From assembly GCA_937916405.1 (NCBI GenBank), contig CALFUF010000089.1, forward strand, positions 1 through 32,261: a stretch of 32,261 bases of DNA. The letters run 5' to 3'. This document shows positions 1 through 7,322 of this stretch, in pieces. Position 1 is the first letter of the stretch; each line of letters begins with the position of its first letter. The translations under genes and the position numbers were made by a program. The notes under the pieces are model-generated. The model searched no databases. It was given only the letters and a program-made list of their open reading frames with translations, and was not told the DNA's origin. This DNA comes from an uncultured Prevotella sp. Lineage in GTDB: Bacteria > Bacteroidota > Bacteroidia > Bacteroidales > Bacteroidaceae.

Positions 1-48
1 CTGCTATTGCCTTAGCAACATAGGGTCACTGGTTTGGGATTGGGGAGT
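1..48 (+). pseudogene. Possible 3' tail of an upstream gene
   Basis: Before the first clear gene, one frame reads GHWFGIGEYYITT and then stops, with an in-frame TAG shortly before it. It looks protein-like and could be the decayed end of a preceding toxin tip or other gene whose body lies outside the window. Only about 13 residues support this, so the call is weak. No clear promoter was found between this stretch and the lipoprotein gene at 82. Confidence 0.2.
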
Positions 49-81
49 ACTATATTACAACATAATTAATAACTTACGACA

Positions 82-585
82 ATGAGAAAGAACCTAACGA
101 TTATGCTTTTTGCCCTGTTAGCATCAGTGCTGGCAGGATGTGGTGACGATGATTCTAACAAAACAGATGTTTTTGCCAGCTTGCGAGGCAGCAATAGTTC
201 CGAATGGACAGAAACTACGCAAAAGGCTGCCAGCATCATCATTGGGAAATGGCAACTTGTATATGATGGTGCTGCGCAAGAACGTGTGGACGGCTATAAT
301 TCCTATGCGGAATTTAGCCTGGATGGTGTGGCAAAATATGAGAAGAATGTTGGAGAAGACAGTTATTCTGTAACCTCCGCACAATTTACTATTGAAAATG
401 ACTGGGACTATAATAAATCAGGCTATCTCACTGGACACATCAAAAGCTCTGCGTTCGGATATAACGGCTATTTCTTGTGCACGATAGGAGACCCCACCAC
501 AGACCACCTATATATCTATCCAGATGAAGGTCAAGATATGAGGTATCTAGTGGATCCAGGTATCAGATTCAAGAAGTTAAAATAA
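82..585 (+). CDS. Lipoprotein, lipocalin-like, possible immunity protein
   Basis: This encodes a 167-residue protein with a type II signal peptide: MRKN, a hydrophobic core, then the lipobox LAGC. The following GDDDSN is acidic, as is common for surface-exported lipoproteins of Bacteroidota. The mature part has a pattern resembling small lipocalin-like beta-barrels (IIGKWQLVYDG near residue 53, then alternating strands), but no family is certain. It ends one base before the GTG that opens the truncated Rhs gene. Polymorphic-toxin loci often place an immunity gene directly after one tip and before the next displaced Rhs fragment, so this could be the immunity protein for a toxin left of the window. 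That role is inferred from position only. Confidence 0.75.
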   Translation: MRKNLTIMLFALLASVLAGCGDDDSNKTDVFASLRGSNSSEWTETTQKAASIIIGKWQLVYDGAAQERVDGYNSYAEFSLDGVAKYEKNVGEDSYSVTSAQFTIENDWDYNKSGYLTGHIKSSAFGYNGYFLCTIGDPTTDHLYIYPDEGQDMRYLVDPGIRFKKLK

Positions 586-586
586 A

Positions 587-2581
587 GTGGAGACTATCCG
601 CGGGACGGCTAATACAATGTCCATCATTCCGCAAAGTCTTCAACCCAATCTCATTGCCCCCACCACATTGTCGTGCAAATATACTGGTGCCGCAAATGAG
701 TGGATGGGATATAACGTGACAGGACCATTACTTCTGGATGTGAATATTACCAGTGTCAATTACTATGACACTTACGATTTTGCAAACAACCTGTCCTTGC
801 CCAATAGCGTTCCCCTATACGGGGATGCCGCACCCCACACCCGTGGGTTGCTGACTGGAACCGTCACGGCGAGATTGCATAGCACAAATGACACATCCAC
901 TCCGACAGGCTACGACTATAGCCTGATAAGATATGATGACAGGAACAGGGTCGTGCATACAGAGACCACCAACCACCTTGGCGGTTATGACATAGAGGAC
1001 ATCAGTCTCAGCCATACCAGCTTGCCGATGGAGCGGAGACTCATGCATCACGTTCCACAGAAATCCGACCAGACGCAGCTGTACAGATATACTTATGACC
1101 ATCAGAGCCGCCCGCTCACCGTAACCCATCAACTGAACAACAATTCGGTGGTTACCCTGACAGGCAACCAGTATGACACACTGGGACGATTGACGGTGGA
1201 CACTAGGAACGGAAACGGGAATTTAAGAACCTCCTATACCTATAATGTCCGCTCATGGCTGAAAAGCATCACTGCCGGCACGAAATTCTCTGAGACACTG
1301 TTCTATAATGAGAGTCATGACGGCAACACACCTCGTTGGGGAGGCGACATCTCAGCCATGAGCTGGAAGGCTGACAGCAAGACAAGGGGCTATGTGCTCT
1401 CATACGACGGTCTCTCCCGTCTAACACAGGCTTCTTACTCGGAGAATGGGGTGGGTAACGGTCATTACAATACCGAGTACACCTATGACAAGATGGGTAA
1501 TATACAGACCCTGACACGCTACGGACTGCGTGACAACAACCAGTACGGGCTGATAGATAATCTCACCTTCACCTATAACGGCAATCAGGTGACGAAGGTG
1601 GAGGATGCCGTCAGCGGTCCGTACTATAGCGGAGCCTTCCATTTTGTTGACGGATCGAACGCCACCACGGAGTACACTTACGACCAAAATGGCAATATGA
1701 CGAAAGATTTGAATAAAGGAATTTCGTCAATCCAATATAATTTACTAAATTTGCCGACGAGAATCACTTATACTGACGGAAGGATGGCAGACTATGTATA
1801 TAATGCGACAGGGACTAAGTTGTCGGTGACCTACACGAACGGTGGGTCGATAAAGAACAACCAGTACTGCGGCAACATGCTCTATGAGAACGGCACGCTG
1901 AAGCAGATTCTCATTGACGATGGTTATATCACCTTTAACGGCTCCACACCTCAATATCACTACTACCTGAAAGACCATCTGGGCAATAACCGTGTCGTTC
2001 TGAATGCTGGTGGCATAGTGCAGCAGGTGAACCACTACTATCCTTACGGTGGTCTGATGGGCGAGAGCACCAACGGTGACATCCAGCGATACAAGTACAA
2101 CGGCAAGGAACTGGACCGCATGAACGGTCTGGACTGGTACGACTATGGTGCAAGACACATGGACGGCATCAGGTTTACGACGATTGACCCGATGGCGGAG
2201 AAATACTATGGTGTCAGTCCGTATGCGTATTGTGGAGGGATTCCTGTAAGATTTATAGATGAAAAGGGACTATTTCCTAAAGGAGTATTAACTCTCCATA
2301 AAACAAGTTTTTACAGAGCAGATTATTATACCTTCACAAAACCTGCTGCACACTTGCTTTCTTTGGTAACTGGTATCAAAGAATATTATATTCGTGGAGT
2401 GAATGTCATGGAGAAAGGGTTGGGAAGAGAATTTCCTGCATATAATCCAAATAATGGAGGAGGGATTACTATTGGGAGTAATCCCAATAATGTTACTATG
2501 ACTTTCACTAAGAATTACTTTGCAGCAAACTTTTCGGCTGACCGAAAGCAGAGGCGTTTTATAACACCTCGCAGAGGTTAG
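587..2581 (+). pseudogene. Rhs-family protein, N-terminally truncated, 3' frameshifted
   Basis: The open frame gives 664 residues. YD-repeat motifs run from about residue 120 to 450 (for example YTYDHQSRPLTV, YDTLGRL, YTYDKMGN). An RHS-associated core spans about 456-560 (YYLKDHLGNN, YYPYGG, RYKYNGKELDR, WYDYGARHMD, DPMAEKYYGVSPYAY). Full-length Rhs proteins of this order usually exceed 1,000 residues with a signal peptide and DUF6443-type N-terminus. Those are absent here: the frame opens with GTG in the middle of the repeat region. After residue about 560 the DNA becomes AT-rich, the mark of an exchangeable toxin tip. The frame stops at 2579-2581, but the tip continues in another frame to 2945. 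It is therefore probably a displaced or decayed Rhs module. An alternative is a functional orphan fragment used as recombination substrate. Confidence 0.8.
2235..2564 (+). other. Start of the variable Rhs toxin tip
   Basis: Past the conserved junction (YGVSPYAYCGGIPVRFIDEKG) the sequence changes from GC-rich core to AT-rich DNA. The protein loses all YD-repeat character: FPKGVLTLHKTSFYRADYY and onward. This is the usual break point between the Rhs shell and its C-terminal toxin. The last residues before the stop (KQRRFITPRRG) do not look natural. Another frame over the same bases reads AEAFYNTSQRL, so the frame may already be lost near 2541-2550. Confidence 0.6.
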
Positions 2582-2945
2582 TTATATAGAAGACAAAAAA
2601 TCAGATTATAATGGAAATGGTTATGGACAAGATGTCTATGAGTGGCTATCTATAGTTTCTCATGAGGCGACACACATTAAACACATAGGACAAGCTGATG
2701 GAAAAATCCCATACGTAGTTCATTTTATTAAACAATATTTGAAGTTTGGACATGATAATACACCAGAAGAGAAAGAAGCTGATGCAAATAGAGATATATT
2801 TCAAAACTTTAATTCTTTTGTAACGAACAATTATGGGAAAAATAGTATACAAGAATTATTTAATTCTGAGTTGTCTGATGGACAAAAAATACAACAAATT
2901 GATGCTTGGTGGAAAGAGTGGCATGAATCTGAAAGGAAAGAGTAA
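2565..2945 (+). pseudogene. HExxH metallopeptidase-like toxin tip of Rhs, frame-displaced
   Basis: This frame is open from 2565 to the TAA ending at 2945, with no convincing start of its own; the first ATG is at 2739, after the motif. It continues the Rhs tip one frame away. At 2658-2678 it reads SHEATHI, a HExxH zinc-peptidase motif. About 35 residues later comes EEKEAD (2766-2783), a plausible third zinc-ligand helix of the ExEAD type seen in many minimal zincins. The C-terminus is charged and helical (DAWWKEWHESERKE). The exact peptidase family cannot be named by eye. If the frame break is real, the toxin is inactive or needs frameshifting. If it is a sequence error, the locus encodes a full Rhs-metallopeptidase effector. 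The downstream lipoprotein gene overlaps its 3' end. Confidence 0.6.
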
Positions 2946-3390
2946 AAATATATATTATCTGGTTTATAGTATAATCTTTCTTTTATCTGCCTGTCATAGT
3001 AATCAGATTAGGTTTGCCCCAGAAACAAATACAATCTATACCGTTGATAATTATCCAATTAGAAAACTAAATGTGGTCATGGAAAATGCCAAGTTAAATT
3101 TCTCTATAACCAGAGTGGATACGTTAGAAGGATCACCATATATTAAGTTAGACTCTATTGGAGATAACTATGAGATTGTAGAAGAAACTAATAAATTATT
3201 ATATAGATTGATACCTCAAAAGAAATATAGCAACATACCATTTGTCCCTTCTGAGGTATATGGAATATATCATGCTTCAAATGGTGATGCTTCGACCTGT
3301 ATCATTTACATATTAACAGATGAAAATGGCAAGGTAAATAAAGTTATGACAGAGTATGAATATAACAATTATCAACAATCACAAAATTGA
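2923..3390 (+). CDS. Small lipoprotein, candidate immunity protein for the Rhs tip
   Basis: This is a 155-residue protein starting MNLKGKSKN, with a hydrophobic segment and the lipobox LSAC, so it is a predicted type II lipoprotein. An upstream in-frame ATG at 2833 exists but would bury the signal peptide, so 2923 is preferred. The start lies 23 bases inside the end of the toxin-tip frame, a tight overlap typical of a toxin-immunity pair. The mature protein contains NTIYTVDNYPIRKLNVVM and a tyrosine-rich C-terminus ending EYEYNNYQQSQN. No domain was recognised. The region is AT-rich like the tip and unlike the Rhs core, suggesting both came as one cassette. The immunity role is inferred from position; envelope location would suit neutralising a peptidase that acts in the periplasm. 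Confidence 0.7.
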   Translation: MNLKGKSKNIYYLVYSIIFLLSACHSNQIRFAPETNTIYTVDNYPIRKLNVVMENAKLNFSITRVDTLEGSPYIKLDSIGDNYEIVEETNKLLYRLIPQKKYSNIPFVPSEVYGIYHASNGDASTCIIYILTDENGKVNKVMTEYEYNNYQQSQN

Positions 3391-3442
3391 ACTTACGCGG
3401 GGCTGAAATGCCCCCAGAATCATCTTTAAACAAAAAAAACAA

Positions 3443-4570
3443 ATGAAACAGATAATATTATCCATAATACTGACTCTGATTTGTTTACAGAGCCATGCTC
3501 AGAATATAACAGGCATCCATACTCTGCGCATCGGTGACAAGGTGGACAAGCAGTTGGTGGAGTATGAGCTAAACGACGAGTCTTCTATGAATGTGGTGTG
3601 GGACCTGCGTGACTTATCTGACCTTGACGGGAAGCATAAGGTCGTTTATACCGATGTGTATAATAAGGAGCAACAGGTGGCTGGTGTGGAGAGCAACGCA
3701 CTTACCTACTATGAGCAGCGGAACGACTCACTGGTGTCATGGGGCTATGAGGACAACCTGACGAAAGTGGAGTATGACTGTCCTGTGCTTCTGCTGAAGA
3801 CTCCACTGGTCTACGGCAGCCGTCATGAGGGTTTGTTCCATGGGACTTATGCCTATTGTGAGAGGATGTTCGCAAGGATATTCGGAGAGTATCAGGTGAG
3901 TGTAGATGGCACGGGTGTCATGCTGCTGCCCAGTGGTGACACCCTGCGCCATGTGAGCAGGGTGCATCTGCGTGAGTTGTCATCCTTGCGTCATTACCCA
4001 GAGTTGTCTACAGCAAAGCAGCTGAGGGTTTACGCTGACAGCCTGCCGTTCAATAATGACAGTGTCCGCATGGCAATGGCTCTGGCTCCTACGGTAAAGA
4101 GAAACACCTACCGATGGTATGCCGCAGGTTACCGCTATCCCGTGCTGGAGGTCGTTGAGACAGGACAGCAGGGAGGAGGCTCCACGTCTGTCGCCTACTA
4201 CTGTCCTCCAGAGGAACAGCTGGCGTTGTATGATGAGGAGAACGAGAAAGTGCGTGAGCAGCTTGCCGTCATAGACAATCAGAATACAGACAACGCAGGG
4301 CAAGGCGACAGCCAACCGTCAGCGGTGTCACGCTATGATGTGAGTGTCAACGGACAGACCATCACCATCGACTATGACCTGACAGAGGGTGCCACCGTCA
4401 AGGGGCTTGTCTGCAATGTGATGGGTATGGTGTTCCGTCAGCAGTCTCAGACCCACGGGGCAGGTGAGCACTACCAGATGCAACTGGACTGCACAGGGCT
4501 ACGCCGTGGTGAGTATGTCCTCTATCTGAATGTCAACGGACAGGTAACAAGTAGTACGGTGAGGTTGTAG
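3443..4570 (+). CDS. Secreted protein with possible type IX sorting domain
   Basis: This is a 375-residue protein with a signal peptide (MKQIILSIILTLICLQSHAQ, cut near residue 20). The middle part is not a family I recognise. The last ~80 residues (VNGQTITIDYDL, then NVMGMVFRQQS, then LRRGEYVLYLNVNGQ, ending TSSTVRL) follow the pattern of T9SS type A sorting domains: an NxxGxxV-type strand, a LxxGxYxLxV strand and a short terminal strand. The likely fate is export through the type IX machinery to the surface or outside. It follows the lipoprotein by 52 bases and returns to the GC-richer composition of the Rhs core. Genes of this kind may accompany Rhs genes in these genomes, but that link is an inference here. 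Confidence 0.65.
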   Translation: MKQIILSIILTLICLQSHAQNITGIHTLRIGDKVDKQLVEYELNDESSMNVVWDLRDLSDLDGKHKVVYTDVYNKEQQVAGVESNALTYYEQRNDSLVSWGYEDNLTKVEYDCPVLLLKTPLVYGSRHEGLFHGTYAYCERMFARIFGEYQVSVDGTGVMLLPSGDTLRHVSRVHLRELSSLRHYPELSTAKQLRVYADSLPFNNDSVRMAMALAPTVKRNTYRWYAAGYRYPVLEVVETGQQGGGSTSVAYYCPPEEQLALYDEENEKVREQLAVIDNQNTDNAGQGDSQPSAVSRYDVSVNGQTITIDYDLTEGATVKGLVCNVMGMVFRQQSQTHGAGEHYQMQLDCTGLRRGEYVLYLNVNGQVTSSTVRL

Positions 4571-4603
4571 ATACGATTAATAACATAGAATGGGACTTTA
4601 AAT

Positions 4604-4656
4604 GATCCATTTCCTGTCCAAATATTTTGTAGTATGAAAGAAAAGACGTACCTTTG
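4604..4656 (+). promoter_or_regulatory. Bacteroidota promoter, copy A of a duplicated module
   Basis: A -33 TTTG at 4626-4629 and a -7 TACCTTTG at 4649-4656 are separated by 19 bases, the canonical spacing. The whole stretch from GATCCA at 4604 closely matches 5478-5531, sharing TTCCTGTCCAAATATTTTGT and GAAAGAAA. Confidence 0.65.
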
Positions 4657-4660
4657 AACT

Positions 4661-4733
4661 TTGTCTATCCTATTTTTAGGAGATAGCCAAACGGCTGGTA
4701 GAGCAATGATTCTGTCAGCCGTTTGTTGTTTTA
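4661..4733 (+). ncRNA. Candidate small RNA with two hairpins
   Basis: A short transcript is predicted to start about six bases after the -7 element ending at 4656. It has a first hairpin (4665-4686, CTATC paired with GATAG, TTTT loop). A second has perfect 10-bp arms, CAAACGGCTG at 4688-4697 and CAGCCGTTTG at 4716-4725, followed by TTGTTTT. No convincing reading frame lies inside. The layout of consensus promoter, about 70 bases of structured RNA and an intrinsic terminator suits a small RNA. It could instead be the leader of a lost mobile-element gene. Confidence 0.35.
4688..4733 (+). terminator. Intrinsic terminator
   Basis: Perfect 10-bp arms enclose an 18-base loop, and the right arm runs into TTGTTTT. 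It would end transcription from the 4604-4656 promoter and any read-through from the secreted-protein gene. Confidence 0.6.
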
Positions 4734-4805
4734 ACATCTTTTACACCAAAAACGGGGGAATTTTGAGTGGCTGAAACAAAAGTTAATCGATTTGGAACAA
4801 AAATA

Positions 4806-4837
4806 TTTGTTATTCCACCCTACTCCCTGTAACTTTG
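4806..4837 (+). promoter_or_regulatory. Promoter of the ORF6N gene
   Basis: A -33 TTTG at 4806-4809 is followed after 20 bases by -7 TAACTTTG at 4830-4837. It lies downstream of an in-frame ATG at 4792, which rules that codon out as the normal start and supports 4876. Confidence 0.6.
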
Positions 4838-4875
4838 CACAAAAAAATAGAACTTATAATCATACTAGCAAATAT

Positions 4876-5439
4876 ATGGAGCAGAGTTTAGAGCCGATAC
4901 GGAACAAAATCTATGAGATTCGGGGACAGCGTGTGATGCTGGATCGAGACTTGGCGGAGTTGTATGGAGTTGAAACTCGAGTATTGAATCAGTCAGTTAA
5001 AAGAAATGTGAATCGCTTTCCTGAAGATTTTATGTTTCAATTAACCAAAGAAGAGTGTTTAAGATCACAAATTGTGACTTTAAAAGAAAAACGTGGTCAC
5101 CACATCAAATACATGCCCTACGTCTTTACAGAATTAGGGGTTTCAATGTTAAGCAGTGTTCTACATTCAGAAACGGCAATTGAGATAAACATTGAAATCA
5201 TGCGAGCCTTTGTCGCATTTCGTCATATTACGACTTTACCAGATACCTCTGAGCGGTTTGAGAGGATTGAAAATGAGATAAAACGCATCAAGCAGGACAT
5301 GGAGGAGTCACTTGCCGACCAGAACGACATCAACGAGTCGACCCGTGCACAACTGGATGCTATCAGTGAGGCGCTGGTGGAACTGCAGCCCAGGGAACCG
5401 AAGCCCCACAGGCGCATCGGATTTATACCGGAAGAGTGA
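4876..5439 (+). CDS. ORF6N domain protein
   Basis: This is a 187-residue protein beginning MEQSLEPIRNKIYEIRGQ. Residues about 6-95 match the ORF6N domain (RVMLDRDLAELYGVETRVL, then RFPEDFMFQLT, then YVFTELGVSMLSSVL), a DNA-binding domain first seen in phage antirepressor-like proteins and common in Bacteroidota. A coiled coil follows (FERIENEIKRIKQDMEES), then a proline- and arginine-rich tail. The likely role is DNA binding linked to mobile elements, with unknown targets. The promoter at 4806-4837 fixes the start. The gene stands alone, between the hairpin unit and a transposase remnant, which suggests mobile or horizontally moved DNA. The last ~50 codons are GC-richer than the rest, possibly a mosaic. 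Confidence 0.85.
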   Translation: MEQSLEPIRNKIYEIRGQRVMLDRDLAELYGVETRVLNQSVKRNVNRFPEDFMFQLTKEECLRSQIVTLKEKRGHHIKYMPYVFTELGVSMLSSVLHSETAIEINIEIMRAFVAFRHITTLPDTSERFERIENEIKRIKQDMEESLADQNDINESTRAQLDAISEALVELQPREPKPHRRIGFIPEE

Positions 5440-5477
5440 ATGATAATGTGTGGATATCTGTAAAAAAGGACATCATT

Positions 5478-5531
5478 GATCCACATTCCTGTCCAAATAT
5501 TTTGTCTTTTGAAAGAAATGTTGTACTTTTG
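5478..5531 (+). promoter_or_regulatory. Bacteroidota promoter, copy B of a duplicated module
   Basis: -33 TTTG at 5501-5504 and -7 TACTTTTG at 5524-5531 are 19 bases apart. The sequence is a close copy of 4604-4656. Here it leads straight into the transposase-like remnant, suggesting the module belongs to that element family. Confidence 0.6.
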
Positions 5532-5734
5532 TGGTGGAAGTGACGTTGAAAGGTATTAACCGCCATGATATCTTTGAGGAGCCAGAGGACTATTGGACCT
5601 TTATCAAGATATTGTCATCTGTTCAAGAAAGGCTGGAGGAATCAAAAACCAATCCCCACGATTCCGTGCTGCAATCGCTTTCTTCTCTGTTTTGTTATTC
5701 AAATAAAAAGGTATATGATAAAAGATTTTTTTGA
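5531..5734 (+). pseudogene. RAYT/Y1-type transposase remnant
   Basis: The translation VEVTLKGINRHDIFEEPEDYWTFIKIL resembles the N-terminus of REP-associated tyrosine transposases (the pattern xVxxRGxNRxxIFExxEDyxxFxxxL). It lacks the upstream start with its HxxLR region, and none of the downstream HxH or catalytic Tyr sequence follows. After about 40 residues the frame becomes unrelated sequence and ends at 5734, over the start of the nuclease-like gene. This is a fragment of a lost element. Confidence 0.5.
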
Positions 5735-6719
5735 GAACATATCATATAGATTAGATAATGAGAATGACCTCTCTGATATAGTTTGGGCGATGTGCTATAC
5801 AAGTCCTGCTTTCAAAGAGGTCTTTCTGAGATTTTTCTTTCCAAACATCAACATATCATCAGATATTGAGATAGAAAGAGAGGTGGCTAAAGATGACTCC
5901 CGACCTGATTTCGTAATACACAATGACGGAGAATTATATTTGATAGAAAATAAAATAGATGACCGCAACCATCATTTTAATCAATACGATAAGGCTTTTG
6001 AAGTAGAACCTGAAAAGTTTGGCTATATTGCCAATTATCTTATTCCTCAACCAGAACCAGGAAAGACTTACCAAATTAGAACGTGGGAGGCTTTCTACAA
6101 TCTACTTGAAACAATCCATCTTGAAGATGAACAAGAACAGGCTTTTATTGATGGGTTTGGCATTTATCTAAAGAGCGTATGTAGAATTATTGAATTTAAT
6201 AAACCTATGAACATCGAAGGTATTTATAGCTTATATCAGTTTGTGGAAATTCTGAATAAACTGTGTAGGAGGGAAGAAGAACATTTTATTTTAGACATAT
6301 ACAACAAAGATCGGAGATACGATAATACTTATGTTGATCATTCCGTCGCTGGTATCAACTTTGAATTAAAACTTAAAGATAGTGATTTTCAGGCGTGGGG
6401 GTGGATTGGCATTTACTTCAGCGAAGAAATACCTACAATCTGCATGGGATTCAATGATACTGAAAATTGGGGGAAATCTGTATGTGACCTAATAAGAAAT
6501 ACGAAGTCAGAAATAGAAGATGGTCAACTTTGCACTGCACCCTATTTAGAAGATGGAGCATATTGGTTTAATTTCGTCGATGGCAAAGATACTTATGAGG
6601 AATGTTTCAACAAATTAGCATTGAACGAACAAATAAACCAAATAAAGGCATTCATGGATGAAGTCTTAAATCTTATTTATGGACTATTTGTAGCAAGGTT
6701 GTCTCAAGTCCATCGCTGA
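5715..6719 (+). CDS. PD-(D/E)XK nuclease-like protein
   Basis: This is a 334-residue protein starting MIKDFFENISYRL at an ATG preceded by an AAAAAGG purine run; the frame extends upstream to 5565 only through the transposase remnant. Residues about 54-80 show the core: an acidic EIER region, then RPDFVIHNDGELYLIENKI, with D65, E78 and K80 in the order D-x12-E-x-K of PD-(D/E)XK nucleases. Residue Q90 of HHFNQYDKA may be the common later Q. The rest is mixed helix and strand and was not recognised. Similar PDDEXK family proteins occur in defence islands and near mobile genes. No partner methylase, helicase or toxin partner is next to it, so function is open: solitary nuclease, anti-phage effector or abortive-infection protein. 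Confidence 0.7.
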   Translation: MIKDFFENISYRLDNENDLSDIVWAMCYTSPAFKEVFLRFFFPNINISSDIEIEREVAKDDSRPDFVIHNDGELYLIENKIDDRNHHFNQYDKAFEVEPEKFGYIANYLIPQPEPGKTYQIRTWEAFYNLLETIHLEDEQEQAFIDGFGIYLKSVCRIIEFNKPMNIEGIYSLYQFVEILNKLCRREEEHFILDIYNKDRRYDNTYVDHSVAGINFELKLKDSDFQAWGWIGIYFSEEIPTICMGFNDTENWGKSVCDLIRNTKSEIEDGQLCTAPYLEDGAYWFNFVDGKDTYEECFNKLALNEQINQIKAFMDEVLNLIYGLFVARLSQVHR

Positions 6720-6921
6720 AAAAGAATCACCAGGACAGGGTTTTGATTTCTGTTGTGGATAATATTTACTTCCTCGCTTTCTTGCTGATTCTGGAAAAAC
6801 TAGGGACGGTGTGGCTGACACAGGCGCAAATGGCGGAGTTGTTCAACAAGGCACATGACCGTTTTCTGCTGTCTCACCATCATTCTTGTGATTTTTTGTC
6901 ACTTTGGGCGACCATTGATAG
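6720..6921 (+). pseudogene. Degraded DNA with a RhuM-like scrap
   Basis: Between the nuclease-like gene and the hairpin at 6922 there is no intact gene. Near 6803-6850 one frame reads GTVWLTQAQMAELF, which matches the N-terminal motif of RhuM/virulence-type DNA-binding proteins (VWLTQxQMAELF). The sequence on both sides does not continue the family, so it is a short relic of a mobile-element gene. Confidence 0.4.
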
Positions 6922-6949
6922 GAGGGTGTGTCAAAATAGGCACACCCTC
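6922..6949. terminator. Inverted repeat, possible terminator between converging genes
   Basis: GAGGGTGTG (6922-6930) and CACACCCTC (6941-6949) form a perfect 9-bp stem with a 10-base loop. Neither side has a strong T run, so termination is likely rather than certain. It lies between the plus-strand mobile debris and the minus-strand operon end. It could also be a transposon-end relic. Confidence 0.4.
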
Positions 6950-6969
6950 ACTCTTTATGATGGAAGTCT

Positions 6970-7297
6970 TTACTTTCCATTATCGGAGGCATCGTTTACG
7001 GAAGAAACGAAAGGAGCGAAGAAATTCTTTATCGCATTATAAGCAGCCAGAGCTTCTTCCTTAATGTTATGACCAGACCATACGGCATTAATATTGGTGC
7101 CAGAAGTATATTCTTGATAGATGCGATAGGTGGCTCCACCTTCTAACACCTCATCATGCTTATAGCCGTTCAACTTGTATACCTGAAGAACTGCAATAGA
7201 TCAATTTCCCTTTGGGAGCCTCATTGTCTTGTGCAAAACTATTCATACAGTTCATCAACAAAGCACCAACGATAAAAATAACTATACGAATACTCAT
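6970..7297 (-). pseudogene. Small secreted protein gene, internally deleted
   Basis: On the minus strand the ATG at 7297 opens a signal peptide (MSIRIVIFIVGALLMN, cut near SFAQ) and about 15 mature residues (DNEAPKGKLIYCS). That frame then stops at 7160. A second frame, open from about 7200 to 6970, carries a natural-looking protein end (VYKLNGYKHDEV, GGATYRIYQEY, ALAAYNAIKNFF). The two parts fit as the N- and C-termini of one secreted protein whose middle was lost, with the join near 7190-7215. The product family is not recognised with confidence. It follows the DUF5020 gene by 25 bases as the last unit of the minus-strand operon. Confidence 0.5.
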
Positions 7298-7322
7298 TCT
7301 GCTTAGATTTATCTGTCCATAT

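Noticed and set aside
3399..3414. GGGGC/GCCCC hairpin after the candidate immunity gene
   Set aside because: The stem is 5 bp and no T run follows, so I do not call it a terminator.
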